Origin: Phoronis australis
Lineage: Eukaryota > Phoronida > Phoronidae
NCBI GenBank assembly: GCA_002633005.1
Contig: NMRA01000305.1
Coordinates: 62,001-126,000, forward strand
Reading direction: 5' to 3'
DNA length: 64,000 bases
Part shown: piece by piece, positions 13,500 to 24,393 of the stretch
How the letters are laid out: every line of letters begins with the position of its first letter
Numbering within the stretch: position 1 is the stretch's first letter
Notes under the pieces: generated by a model
Told to the model about the DNA's origin: nothing
What the model saw: only the letters and a program-made list of their open reading frames with translations
Database searches by the model: none
Position numbers and translations under genes: made by a program

Positions 13500-13640
13500 T
13501 ACTGTGGTTAAAACCGAGATGAGGAGCTACAGACCCGATTCAAAGGTCTAGCAGCGCTGAGACTCGAACGCATGACCTTGAGCACAGGAAGCGTACACTC
13601 ATCTCACCTAAGGTCACGCTGCTTCTCCATAGAACAGGTA
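13500..13640 (-). mobile_element. tRNA-derived SINE, copy 3 (tail missing)
   Basis: The minus-strand copy has the head (B-box CGTTCGAGTCTC) and the central body ending CTCATCTCGGTTTTAACCACAG. It lacks the ATGGTTCCAG tail seen in copies 1 and 2. Sequence between the head and B-box differs from the other copies, so it may be an older subfamily. Confidence 0.65.
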
Positions 13641-14184
13641 AAGCCATCAGCCTCACTTTCAACGAATGACTGGCAGCCAACGGTGAGAAATGGAAATTTG
13701 TTATAAAATCACAACAAAACATAATGGGTTTGTTGTTTTGTAATTATGGCAGAAACGAATATCTTCAAGAATTCCACCCCATCTGACAGTAATCCCAAAA
13801 ATGCATTTTCTGCTTGACAAGCGAGAGTGTCTTTTCAGTAGAATTCATCTGGATACTTCCTGCTTGACAAGTTTCTCACCTCCAAAGGGAAACCTTTTTA
13901 ATTCCATGGAAAAGTAGCAACAAATTACATCTCTTGGCATAAATTACAGTAATTTAGGATGATCACCTGCATCTTGTACTAATAGAAAAGAACTTCAGTA
14001 AACCCAATTGTGAACTTGGCTCATTTCATTTTCCACTGCAGTGAAATCTATTGAAAGTATCACAAACCAGGATCCATTCAACCTGTTCCGCTTACATGAT
14101 TCTATTCACTGCTAACATCTCCAATATGTGAAATAAACAAGCAATCACTGCTTCTAGTAGACCAACTAACAACAAAAGCAGGCT

Positions 14185-14335
14185 TGCCTTCAGTAGACGC
14201 TAGAACCTACGCTAGGACCTAGCTAAAACCTAGTCAAAGTCACGTGTTCTCATTTAAAATGCACGGCAATATCTCACGTATTCTCGCGAAGTCTTGCTTT
14301 TTAGCGAGGTCCTAGCGTTACTGAACTGGAGGCAG
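14185..14335. repeat. Foldback repeat built on ACGCTAGGACCT
   Basis: The left side (about 14185-14225) carries two forms of 'acgctagaacct / acgctaggacct'. The right side (14301-14335) carries 'aggtcctagcgttactgaac', the complement of the left 'ttcagta(g)acgctagg' block. About 75 bp lie between the arms. Possibly a small MITE; no target duplication was identified. Confidence 0.5.
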
Positions 14336-15944
14336 ATATGTGATGAAAAACCCCTGCCTCAGTTTTGGGTTCTACTGAACATACAGCAAAATCTTGCCAA
14401 TCTGGGACAGATATAATTGACTTGTTAATAATTCAAGAGTTTCTAACTTTGTTGCCAGTTTCAGAGGACGGAAGACGTATGCTGAAATGAGCACTGACTA
14501 AATTCACAACTATAGTATTTAGGGTGCTTTTTCACTGACAGACATAATTCCTTACAAAGGGTTCCACTTTCAGAAGGTGCAGAATTCTGCAAATGGTTCC
14601 AACCATGAGACAAACCTACAGAAGGTTTTAACACTTTAAAAATGATAATTTTATAACCTTTGGTTGCAAAAGATCTACATATTTTTGTCACAACATGTCT
14701 TTTTGAACTGTTTCAGGCTTCTTGTGTTTAAAATTCACATATCTAAGTATCCCAATTAAAGATCCGGTTATAGGTAGGCCTATACACATTATAAACCCTG
14801 GAAATGGCCGGGACAAAAGCCCATGCTTCAATATAGCCTATCCACTCTCTAAATGGGTGTGTATTCAAGTTTAAAAAAAGCTGCACCCTCATCAAAAATA
14901 AAAATGTTGAGTGTCCAATGGTAACTTAGGGCTTATAAAACAAAATCTGGCCTTTTACTCTCATAACATTCCTGTGATGGGATTCTGTATTTTTGCAAAG
15001 TAATACCGAAACAGTCATCACAACCTAATTTATTATGCATTTCCTATGTATAGGCTCCCATTTCCAAAGTACACCCGGGCTTTTAACTTTTGGATAGGCC
15101 AAGTAGAAAATTTAAAAACATACCATTTTTTGAGTATATACACCATTGGGCATACTGACAGAAATTTCCTGTGGGCCCTAAATTTTTGTTTGCATCTCTA
15201 GTCAAATCTCGCACAAGCACACCTGTGGGGTCACGGGGATGAAGAAGGTGTCATGTCAGCAGGTTATCACCTATAACAGGTGGTACACTTGTTTAGTGAA
15301 TGAGTCAATTAGCTGAAACTTACAAATGCAAATGTGAGACGTACTTTTAGACATCTAAACAGAGCGACTACTTCCCCTGAATATTCTCACTCTTGTAAGA
15401 TAAAAATGTTCTCAAAATCTGAACTGCATAACATTACAGGGAGATCCAGGATTTTGAGTGAGGGGGGGGGCCAGGGCACAGGAATAACCAGAATTTCAGC
15501 AGATGCGCGCGCCCAGCCTAAAATGTAGGAATGCAGGGGTCTCGAATTTGTGGGTGTGCGGACCTTTTGCCAAACAAAAAACAGTAAACGGGTTTGTTCA
15601 GTTTGTTCAGGGCCTATGCATTGTTTATGTTTCATTTCCTTGTTTTCTGTAGATCCCCCCAAACCCCTTGCTATAGTGCACTCTCTGTTGACTGTATTTG
15701 ATTACATAATATATTGATAAGCCATTGTATTCTGCATACCAGTACTAGCCTAACCCTTAGTCCTACACACCTGGCCCTATTGTTCACTCTTGACTTTTGT
15801 TTACAAAATAATCCAGTCCAGTCTACACCCTGATTGCTTAGTTTAATATTTACCAATGAGTAAACTGTATTTCACTTGTTGAACCTTTTCTTACTATCAT
15901 GCAGCTCTTGCTTGACAGTGCACATGTACTTTTATCTCCTCTTT

Positions 15945-16069
15945 NNNNNNNNNNNNNNNNNNNNNNNNNNNNNNNNNNNNNNNNNNNNNNNNNNNNNNNN
16001 NNNNNNNNNNNNNNNNNNNNNNNNNNNNNNNNNNNNNNNNNNNNNNNNNNNNNNNNNNNNNNNNNNNNN
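15945..16069. other. Assembly gap, 125 N
   Basis: An unbroken run of N. Conceptual frames crossing it are meaningless. Confidence 1.
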
Positions 16070-17943
16070 ACAAGTGTTTTAAGACATGTTGGTAACTTCA
16101 CGAACAGCAAAGACCACTCACTTGGGACTTTTGAGACATGTTGTAAATATCCCGGCTTCCGTAGTACTCCAATATTAGCCGCTCTCGATTTTGCCCGTCA
16201 ACGCATATAGATAGTCTATTGGTCAAATATACGCGCCATTTGTAAAGTTTTACGAATATCCATGGTCACACAATTTCCGTAGTAAACCGACCATATCTGA
16301 GCGCTCTCACCACACCAGCAATTTGCTCCGCATTAGTACCTTACACATCTAATACTTCGTACACAATGTATCCCCGATTCAATTTGTCCGGTGAGATCTC
16401 GTCTATTATCATGTAAATCGAGTCACTAGGTTACGGTACACACAATGGTGAGCCACCGTGGCCTGGTCCAGGAGCTATCCCACTGGCGATTGAAAAGCCA
16501 GTGCTCTGTAACGCTCTGAAATTGCCTTTCTGGCGGTATCACGACTAAAAGCCACTCTTGTATCACCTCAGATTCATACTTGACGTAGAAAAGTGAAGTT
16601 CTTGTTGAGATTTCATCCAACTAAGTTGTACCTTTCAAAGGTGCGCGCTTCAAGTTTGCAGATTTGATCGCGCCATCTATTGATCAACAAGAAGTTCATT
16701 TGCTGGAACCCAAAGAGTTATACATAAAGAGACAACACGACCCTACTTGCAAGCCAGACAGCGCGTGACATGCGGTCCGCCATATTGATGGTAGTATGGA
16801 TCGCATGTAAAAATCGTAAAATCAAAAACAGTCAAGGCAGCAAATGCTTCGTGAAGCAGGTTCCACTTGGCAGAATCGTTGGATCCCATTGTTTCAGCTC
16901 CTGCAAATAGTACTAAAAGTTTCATATTGCGCAGGATCGTAGGCAAATAAAACGAGGGAGCACTGAAAAGTTTGTCTTATGGAAGCCGGGGAATTTTCAG
17001 AATAAAATTTTTAAATTTTAAATACTAGCGAGGTTCTAAAATATTTGTAACATAAAGTAAAGTAAACCTGTGACCCACGCATTGCTTAAACAGTCATATA
17101 ATCCATTGCAAAGACAAAATTCCTATTGCTTTGGCTGAAATTCTCACGGAGTCATGCTAGGGCCTGGGAGATTTTGCCGACTCAGTCGAAAAGAAAATCA
17201 CTGAAATGTTTTACAAAATGGTATTGTGCAATGATTAACCTTTTTCGTCGTTATAATTGTGTAATACCTATTTTTCAGTTGTTTATAAATCGACAAGACG
17301 ATCAGCTGTCGAGGGGGCCGCTCTCCGGCGTGCCATAACATCACTGTATTCCTAAAGTTTTTAGTACCGGTTTAAAAACTCCTTGACCCGACGCCACTTG
17401 ATTTATTCTAACAAAAAGATTTGAGGCATGCGTTCGTGTGAAACGCTTGAACACTAAGTAGAAAAAAATAATAGAAACTCATGGAAATCGATAAGCATAC
17501 AAACAGCAGTGTGCGTGCATGTAAACTGAGTCGTGTCATTGTGTCGGGTGCAACAACCTATGGAACTGTATATGTTCGTGTACATGAGCATATTCGGAAT
17601 TGAAGGCATAGGCCACTGAGTTTGAATAAAACTTGGGATCAAACTTTTGCAAAACGATAGAGTTTCAGAAACTAATATGTTAACATTAAGTAAGGCAATG
17701 AAAAAAGAAGAGTGCACGACGCCAAAAACACCCTGTACTGATTGGTAAGACACGCACGTATACATCAGTTAGCCGCGTGTGCCTGTGAACACTACTGCTT
17801 GGGCGGCAGAAGCCGGAGGTAGAAGTGTGCATTGATTTTGCACAGACCCGATTTCTGAAAGGTGATTGGAATTGTCTACTTCAGGTAAAACCAAGGAATA
17901 ATGATTACATCAATATACAGACGTTTTTTTTAATAAAACGCAA

Positions 17944-18081
17944 CGCCACTATTGGTTTCCGGTTTATTATTTTACGCGAGTTATTCGTTTGACTATTTTT
18001 GTTAGCCCTTCCGGTTTCGCCATTTGCGATAAATAAACACAAGTATTTTGAGTTCACACATTTACTCTCATTTTACTGGCG
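17944..18081 (+). repeat. 5' LTR
   Basis: The 138 bp LTR is short for this class. Its ends are CGCCA and TGGCG, an inverted pair but not the usual TG...CA. It contains GATAAATAAACAC, which can serve as a polyadenylation signal (AATAAA). It is identical to the 3' LTR at 23019-23156. Confidence 0.9.
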
Positions 18082-18099
18082 TGGCGGCAGCGTGTTCTT
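18082..18099 (+). other. Candidate primer binding site
   Basis: The base after the LTR starts TGGCGGCAGCGTG. A leading TGG is expected where the 3' CCA end of a primer tRNA pairs. The cognate tRNA was not identified. The gag-pol ATG follows only 26 bases after the LTR, so the leader is unusually short. Confidence 0.45.
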
Positions 18100-18107
18100 A
18101 ACGAACC

Positions 18108-21100
18108 ATGGCTAAGGCACCCAAGCAGTGGTGTCTGACGAAATCCGAAACTATAAACTCCTTCGACAATTGGAGACATAATATAACCTATGTTTTATCG
18201 CTGGACGCTAACTTTGCTGACTTTTTGCAAGGCGATTTTACTTGGGACAAGGCAAAGGTTCCTCTACGAGGGTTGTTCAATGACCCGGACACTGTTCCTG
18301 AGGCGCGGCGCCGAACTGCCGCCCAAAAACTAACTCATCTGAACTTAATGTTGGGACAAATCGCGAATTTTTGTCCAGTTATTTCACGTAACACCATCAT
18401 TAAGCAGTCAACATCGCTTGCCTCTATCTGGCAAACCATACGTGCTCACTATGGGTTCCAAACCTCGGGTGGACACTTTTTGGACTTTGCTGAAATACGC
18501 CTTCTTCCCGATGAGCGTCCGGAGGACTTATACCAACGCATTATGGCATTTATTGAGGACAATCTTCTTGGTCCTGACAATACTATACTACACCATGGGT
18601 TACCCATCACTGACGAAGACGAAATGTCTCCCACCCTTGAAAACCTAGCTGTCCTGACGTGGCTCCGCCTCGTAAACCCCGGACTTCCACGTCTCGTACA
18701 ACAGCGTTATGGTCCCGAGCTGAGATCCAAGACCCTGGCTTCTATCAAACCTGACATCTCCCAGTCTCTACAGGCTCTACTTGACGAACTCCAGTCATTA
18801 GAAGACGCCAAAGTCATGAGATCGGCCTCTGCTCCCCGTCGTACCCCATCTCTTCCCAGCCGTCGACCAACCAAGAGTTGCGCTCTTTGTAAACAGGCCC
18901 GCCGGTCGCAGTTCGATCATTACCTGTCCCAGTGCCCGTTTCTGCCTGCGGAAGACAAGCGTTACTTCTCGAAGGTACGATCATCTGAGGTCGACGATCC
19001 CGAAGACTCTACAGATCTGTTTGATGTAACTCCCCCTGTGGACCCAGTTGTTCATCGTGTTCACATTGTCCAGTCCCCATTTCTCGATGCCTTTTGTAAT
19101 GGCCATAGTGTACGTTTGACCCTTGACTGCGGTGCCACAGGCAACATGATTCGTGAGTCTTGTGCCAAGTCCCTTGGTGCGGTTATTGCCCCCAACACTC
19201 AGTTTGCATATCAGGCGGATGGTGTATCCCCCCTTAACGTTATTGGTGAAACCAAGATTTTGTTCACCCGTGACTGCCACACTCTTACCTTTGAGGGATT
19301 GGTAATCAAGACGTTGGATGTCGATGTTCTCGCAGCCACCCCGTTCATGGTGAAGAATGATATCTCTGTTCGACCAATCAAGAAAGAAGTCAGAGTTGGT
19401 GATGACAGTGTGTACCTTTACAACCATACTCAGCCACGACCAAAGCAGACTCTCGTCCGTCGTACTCATGTCTTGCGTTCCCCTCCTCAGCCTACTGTTG
19501 TTTGGCCAGGAGAAACCCTTGACCTTGATGTGCCTGCCGAACTAGTTGGTCAAGATTACGAAATTGCCATTGAGCCCAGATCCGATTCACCGAGTGCTCG
19601 TCGGTGCAGTGCCAAAGAGTTGTGGCCACAACCTCAGATCTTGAAACCTAATGGCGGTAAGATCAGCATCATCAACGACTCGTCTGATCCCAAATTCCTC
19701 CGTAAAGAAGAGCAGTTTTGTCAGATCCATCACGTTTTTGCACCTGAGCCCAAAGCTGACTCCCAGCCTATGACCCCACCTGAACAGAAGATTGAACACC
19801 AAAGATACGCTTCTGTGGATCCTGATGGCATCTTACCTAAAGCCACACGTGAAGCATTTGAACGCCTCCACGAGCATTTTGCTTCCATGTTTTCTCCGAC
19901 ATTTCCCGGATACAATGGCGCAGCCGGCCCTTTCAAGGGGTCCGTTAACATGGGCCCTACTCAACCACCTCAGCGTAAGGGTCGTCTCCCTTTGTACTCG
20001 CCATCGAAGCTCAACGAACTTCAGCAAAAGTTCCACGAACTCGAGGCCCTAGGAGTGTTTGTGCGACCAGAAGACGTTGGAGTGAAAGTCGAGTATCTCA
20101 ACCCGTCCTTTTTGGTTAAGAAACTTAACGGTGGTTTCCGTCTTGTGACTGCCTTCTCGGATGTGGGAAGGTATGCTAAGCCGCAACCATCACTTATGCC
20201 AGACGTTGATTCTGTTCTACGTAAAATAGCCCAGTGGAAGTTTCTTGCTAAGACAGACCTAACTAATGCCTTCTACCAGATCCCTCTTTCACGCGAGTCT
20301 ATGAAATATTGTGGCGTGGCTACCCCCTTCCACGGGGTACGTGTCTACGCTCGCTGTGCTATGGGAATGCCTGGGTCGGAGACTGCCTTAGAGGAACTCA
20401 CCTCCCGTGTTCTTGGACACCTCCTTGAGGAAGGCATCGTAACCAAGCTTGCAGATGATCTGTATTGCGGTGGTCAAACACCCTCCGAGTTGTTGGCCAA
20501 CTGGGAACGTGTTCTTGCAGCACTAGCAAAGTGTGATCTTCATCTATCTGCTACCAAGACCGTTATCGCCCCGAAGCGAACCACCATACTGGGATGGATT
20601 TGGGAATCTGGTACGCTCCAAGCTAGCACCCACAGAGTTGCCGCATTGGCTTCATGTGCCAAGCCCACAACAGTGCGTCAGATGCGATCCTTCATTGGTG
20701 CTTATAAAGTACTGGCCCGTGTTATTCCTCATTGTTCTCAGTATTTGTCTCCACTTGATGATGCGATTTCCGGCCAAGACTCCAAAGATAAGATATCATG
20801 GTCTGATGAATTGTCTGCAGCTTTTACTTCCGCGCAGAGTGCCCTGTCCACGAACAAGATCATCACCCTCCCTCGTCCCGACGATCACATTTGGATTGTT
20901 ACTGACGCTTCTGCAAAGCATCCTGGCATAGCTGCTACTTTATATGTCACCAGGTCCGATAAACCTCGTATCGCCTCTTTCTTCAGTGCCAAACTTAAAG
21001 CCCGTCAAGTTCTTTGGCTTCCTTGCGAGATAGAGGCTCTGGCCATTGCTGTTGCTTTGAAACACTTCAGCCCCTACCTCATACAGTCGATCCATCGGGC

Positions 21101-22895
21101 CACTGTTCTTACTGACAGCAAGCCATGCGTACAGGCCTTTGAGCGTTTGTGTAGAGGAGAGTTTTCTGTGAGCCCCAGGGTATCCACATTTCTGTCTGCT
21201 GTTTCGAGGTTCCAGGCGTCTATCCGCCATGTATCTGGGGCTTCAAACATTGTCTCGGATTTCGCTAGTCGTCATAGTGCGGAATGCACTGATCAGTCGT
21301 GCCAACTCTGCTCCTTCATTTCCTCGACCGAGGAGTGCGTGGTTTTACGTACGTCATCTGACGACATCTTGTCCGGCACTACAAGACTTCCATTTACATC
21401 ACGATCAGCGTGGCATGGAATTCAGGCTGAATGTGCTGACTTACGCCGCACTCATGCTCACCTCACCCAGGGTACCCGACCAAGCAAGAAGGTAACCGAT
21501 GCCAGAGATGTGAAGCGATACCTGAATGTTGCCAAAGTCGCCAATGATGGCTTACTGGTCGTTCGTCGCGATGCTCCTCTTTCATCTGGACGCGAGTGCA
21601 TCATCGTTCCACGTTCCGTATTGGATGGTCTCCTTACAGCTTTGCATCTTCGCTTAGATCATCCCTCAGCAAACCAACTACGCCTCGTTATCCGTCGTTA
21701 TTTCTACGCCCTAGACGTAGATGCTGCAGTTGATAGATGTACACAGTCTTGTCATCAGTGTTGCTCCCTGCGTGCGTTCCCCAAAACCCAGGTCAGCCAA
21801 GAAACCTTGGATCCTCCCCCCGCTGTAGGTGTATCCTTTGCTGCGGATGTCATGAAACGCGATCGACAGGACATCCTTGTGCTTCGTGAGTGCGTGTCAT
21901 CATACACACTTGCGCGCATTATTGACAGCGAACGGGCTGAGAGTTTGCGAGATAATCTCCTCCAGATGTGTATTGAGCTTCGACCCTTGGATGGTCCCCC
22001 TGCCGTGATTCGCACTGATCCTGCTCCTGGATTTCAGGCTCTCCGCAACGATGAAAGTCTTAAGCGCCACAGATTGATGCTAGAGATAGGGCGAGTTAAG
22101 AACCCCAACCACAACCCTGTTGCAGAGAAGGCGGTTCGCGAATTGTCTGATGAGTTGCTGAAAGATCACTTGGGTAATGGGAAAGTCACTCCCTTACAAC
22201 TGTCCCTTGCTGTTGCTCGGCTCAATAGCCGTCTACGCTCCAGAGGATTATCTGCACGTGAAATTTGGTTCCAACGTGATCAGTTTACTAATGCGCAGTT
22301 ACCCATCGATGACCAATCTATGATTCATGCTCAACATCAGGGCCGCATAAAGAACCATGAATCTAGCGTGAAATCGAAAGCCCCTTTACGAAAGGCCCCT
22401 CCTTCATGCCGTGCAAATGTGGGAGACTTGGTGTACCTCTATTCTGACCGAGACAAAACACGATCTCGTCCTCGCTATCTCGTGGTCAGCCGGGATGACA
22501 CCTGGTTGAATGTCCAGAAGTTCATTGGGAATCAGTTGCGATCTACATCCTATCGCGTAAAGGACACCGAATGTTACAAGGTCCCTTCAGAGACACCTTC
22601 ACTTTACGGTCCAGTTACCCACGACCTCACCGATGATGAAGAAGATCATGTCCCTCGATTAATGCTCCCATTAGCAACCCAGCCGGCACCTCAGATACCA
22701 CCTTCTAGTGTGTCTGATGTTCTTCCTGGAGTAAACCTGAGTCAACCTTCCCACACCTCGAATGATGTTGTTCCTACCAATGATGCGGGTCATACTAGCA
22801 GCGGTACACTTGACGTGACGGGAGACGTTCCTTTGCGACGCTCTTCCAGGACCAAACGTCCTCCAACCTACTTTCAGGATTTTGTGGTTGATTAA
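18108..22895 (+). CDS. Gag-Pol polyprotein of Ty3/gypsy-class element (1595 aa)
   Basis: One frame encodes all retrotransposition proteins without a frameshift. Residues 1-250 are Gag-like. A cysteine knuckle at C258, C261, H271, C276 has the spacing CX2CX9HX4C, longer than the retroviral CX2CX4HX4C. A protease motif DCGAT has its aspartate at D340. Reverse transcriptase has the TDLTNAFYQIPL block (D717) and the catalytic LADD box (781-784), in place of the commoner YxDD. RNase H starts near D933 with E and D partners downstream. Integrase has an HHCC finger (H1180, H1185, then paired cysteines) and a core triad D1247, D1304, E1340; 35 residues separate the last two, the DD35E spacing. No chromodomain was recognised at the C-terminus. 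No stops or frameshifts are present, so it could be active. Single-frame gag-pol with this knuckle is, from memory, seen in several marine invertebrate gypsy lineages. Confidence 0.93.
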   Translation: MAKAPKQWCLTKSETINSFDNWRHNITYVLSLDANFADFLQGDFTWDKAKVPLRGLFNDPDTVPEARRRTAAQKLTHLNLMLGQIANFCPVISRNTIIKQSTSLASIWQTIRAHYGFQTSGGHFLDFAEIRLLPDERPEDLYQRIMAFIEDNLLGPDNTILHHGLPITDEDEMSPTLENLAVLTWLRLVNPGLPRLVQQRYGPELRSKTLASIKPDISQSLQALLDELQSLEDAKVMRSASAPRRTPSLPSRRPTKSCALCKQARRSQFDHYLSQCPFLPAEDKRYFSKVRSSEVDDPEDSTDLFDVTPPVDPVVHRVHIVQSPFLDAFCNGHSVRLTLDCGATGNMIRESCAKSLGAVIAPNTQFAYQADGVSPLNVIGETKILFTRDCHTLTFEGLVIKTLDVDVLAATPFMVKNDISVRPIKKEVRVGDDSVYLYNHTQPRPKQTLVRRTHVLRSPPQPTVVWPGETLDLDVPAELVGQDYEIAIEPRSDSPSARRCSAKELWPQPQILKPNGGKISIINDSSDPKFLRKEEQFCQIHHVFAPEPKADSQPMTPPEQKIEHQRYASVDPDGILPKATREAFERLHEHFASMFSPTFPGYNGAAGPFKGSVNMGPTQPPQRKGRLPLYSPSKLNELQQKFHELEALGVFVRPEDVGVKVEYLNPSFLVKKLNGGFRLVTAFSDVGRYAKPQPSLMPDVDSVLRKIAQWKFLAKTDLTNAFYQIPLSRESMKYCGVATPFHGVRVYARCAMGMPGSETALEELTSRVLGHLLEEGIVTKLADDLYCGGQTPSELLANWERVLAALAKCDLHLSATKTVIAPKRTTILGWIWESGTLQASTHRVAALASCAKPTTVRQMRSFIGAYKVLARVIPHCSQYLSPLDDAISGQDSKDKISWSDELSAAFTSAQSALSTNKIITLPRPDDHIWIVTDASAKHPGIAATLYVTRSDKPRIASFFSAKLKARQVLWLPCEIEALAIAVALKHFSPYLIQSIHRATVLTDSKPCVQAFERLCRGEFSVSPRVSTFLSAVSRFQASIRHVSGASNIVSDFASRHSAECTDQSCQLCSFISSTEECVVLRTSSDDILSGTTRLPFTSRSAWHGIQAECADLRRTHAHLTQGTRPSKKVTDARDVKRYLNVAKVANDGLLVVRRDAPLSSGRECIIVPRSVLDGLLTALHLRLDHPSANQLRLVIRRYFYALDVDAAVDRCTQSCHQCCSLRAFPKTQVSQETLDPPPAVGVSFAADVMKRDRQDILVLRECVSSYTLARIIDSERAESLRDNLLQMCIELRPLDGPPAVIRTDPAPGFQALRNDESLKRHRLMLEIGRVKNPNHNPVAEKAVRELSDELLKDHLGNGKVTPLQLSLAVARLNSRLRSRGLSAREIWFQRDQFTNAQLPIDDQSMIHAQHQGRIKNHESSVKSKAPLRKAPPSCRANVGDLVYLYSDRDKTRSRPRYLVVSRDDTWLNVQKFIGNQLRSTSYRVKDTECYKVPSETPSLYGPVTHDLTDDEEDHVPRLMLPLATQPAPQIPPSSVSDVLPGVNLSQPSHTSNDVVPTNDAGHTSSGTLDVTGDVPLRRSSRTKRPPTYFQDFVVD

Positions 22896-23018
22896 GTGTT
22901 ATGGTATCCTCCCTGGACTTTGATGGTACCGATCCTAGTTCAAGTGTATTACATGTATTGTGCTAATTTTTTCTTAGGACTGATAAGTGTTACTTCAAAG
23001 GACTTAAAAGAGACATTA

Positions 23019-23156
23019 CGCCACTATTGGTTTCCGGTTTATTATTTTACGCGAGTTATTCGTTTGACTATTTTTGTTAGCCCTTCCGGTTTCGCCATTT
23101 GCGATAAATAAACACAAGTATTTTGAGTTCACACATTTACTCTCATTTTACTGGCG
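23019..23156 (+). repeat. 3' LTR
   Basis: Identical to the 5' LTR over 138 bp. It is preceded by a purine-rich run (AAAGGACTTAAAAGAGACA, 22997-23015) that could be the polypurine tract, though a few pyrimidines separate it from the LTR. Confidence 0.9.
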
Positions 23157-23589
23157 CAAGCAAGGGGTGCTGAAGAGTCTCACGGAAAATTACTTCAGTA
23201 ATACGCTACTTTTTTAACTATCTAGTATTACTTGTCCGTGTACCTAATTCATATTAGCGTGGTGAACTCAGTGGTAATTTGTACAGTTTGAAATGTCATG
23301 GTCTCACAGTTCAAACACTTGTGTCATAGACTTTGTTGTAAAACAACACGCCGCGGAACTAGAGTTTTAAAAAGGTGTTGGCGTTATTAATTTTACCAAT
23401 ATTAACTTTTACACCAATCAATGTACCCCTTTTATCCGACCAAGATGTGCGGAGTCGCAGATTTTTTTCCTGTCAATAACAAGCACACTTCCATCTGACT
23501 GACCATCCTGAACGAGAAGGACAACAAAAATGTTCACACAGAAACAACACATTGAGATACTGTAATCATATCAAAAAATAAGGTTTTGA

Positions 23590-23652
23590 TTTATTTCAAA
23601 ATATATTTATTTCAAAATATATTTATTTCAAAATATATTTATTTCAAAATAT
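23590..23652. repeat. 16 bp tandem repeat, about 4 units
   Basis: The unit ATTTATTTCAAAATAT is repeated nearly perfectly. Confidence 0.85.
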
Positions 23653-24348
23653 CACCATCACGCAGTAAAATCACACCGTGACAGTAAAATGGAAATGTCT
23701 AGCTGGTACACAGTTACTGGTACGAGCACTCCACTTCAGCAAAAGTCAGATTTCAACCAACTCTAATTTAATCCCTCAATTCAGTTGGATCCGACATTTA
23801 CTGGCACACACTTATGTTACTAGTACATTTATATTGGCAACACCCCGCAACTAACTAAATATGACTAAACTCAATGGTCATAAACTCTACCTGCCCTGTC
23901 TTACATACCCAGTCATTAATACACTGTAAGTACATGTAGCAGAAGACCATTAACAGGACAGCATATAAAAATGATGATTTTTCTCAAGTAAGACAGTTGC
24001 AGATTTTAATAGCTTGTTAGGTTACATAACATTTGTCCCATCTCTTAAAATCTACAGATTGAAACAACCCATCGACCGTCCCAATATAACATTGTGGGGC
24101 GTGGTATTCTTACGGTATCCCTTCCTTTGATCCTGCCCTGTTCCCAATAATCTGGCTATGTTTAATAAATCTTCGAATTGGTGTTCACTTTGTAAACATG
24201 TCCAACTACTAATCTTGTAGTCACGTTTTGTGCTTCTTTGTTGCTAGAAAACAACAGATATCTTGGAGAGAATATAAGGTCACTAAACCCAAATCGGACT
24301 AAGAAGGTAAGTCAGGTTAAAGACCACGAAAAAGCGACTTTTATCCAA

Positions 24349-24393
24349 TATTCCAAGTTTAAACAAGCCACGCCCTTGCTTAAACTTGGAATA
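24349..24393. repeat. Small inverted repeat (hairpin)
   Basis: ATTCCAAGTTTAAACAAG and CTTGCTTAAACTTGGAAT form 18 bp arms with one mismatch around a short CG-rich loop. Confidence 0.7.

Larger units (their letters stand above)
10509..17943. other. Gene-poor stretch with SINEs, a foldback and an assembly gap
   Basis: No convincing gene was seen. It holds three tRNA-type SINE copies (about 11500, 12140 and 13500), a foldback at 14185-14335, a G-run near 15463, the N gap, and one isolated N at 10692. A 'ccaggattttgag...gggggggccagggca' segment near 15445-15480 recurs at 47948-47980. Confidence 0.5.
17944..23156 (+). mobile_element. Complete Ty3/gypsy-class LTR retrotransposon
   Basis: Two 138 bp direct repeats (17944-18081 and 23019-23156) read as identical base for base and flank one uninterrupted gag-pol frame. 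The domain order is protease, reverse transcriptase, RNase H, integrase, which is the Ty3/gypsy order. There is no env-like frame. The bases just outside and at the ends suggest a target duplication: CGCAA at 17939-17943 and at 23155-23159, which would put the 3' LTR end at 23154; a 3-base CAA with the full 138 bp LTR is the alternative. Identical LTRs plus an intact frame imply recent insertion. Confidence 0.95.

Noticed and set aside
16743-16946. Minus-strand frame starting MPTILRNMK with a CCGCCATATT (YY1-like) motif
   Set aside because: No splice or homology support; the motif alone is too short.
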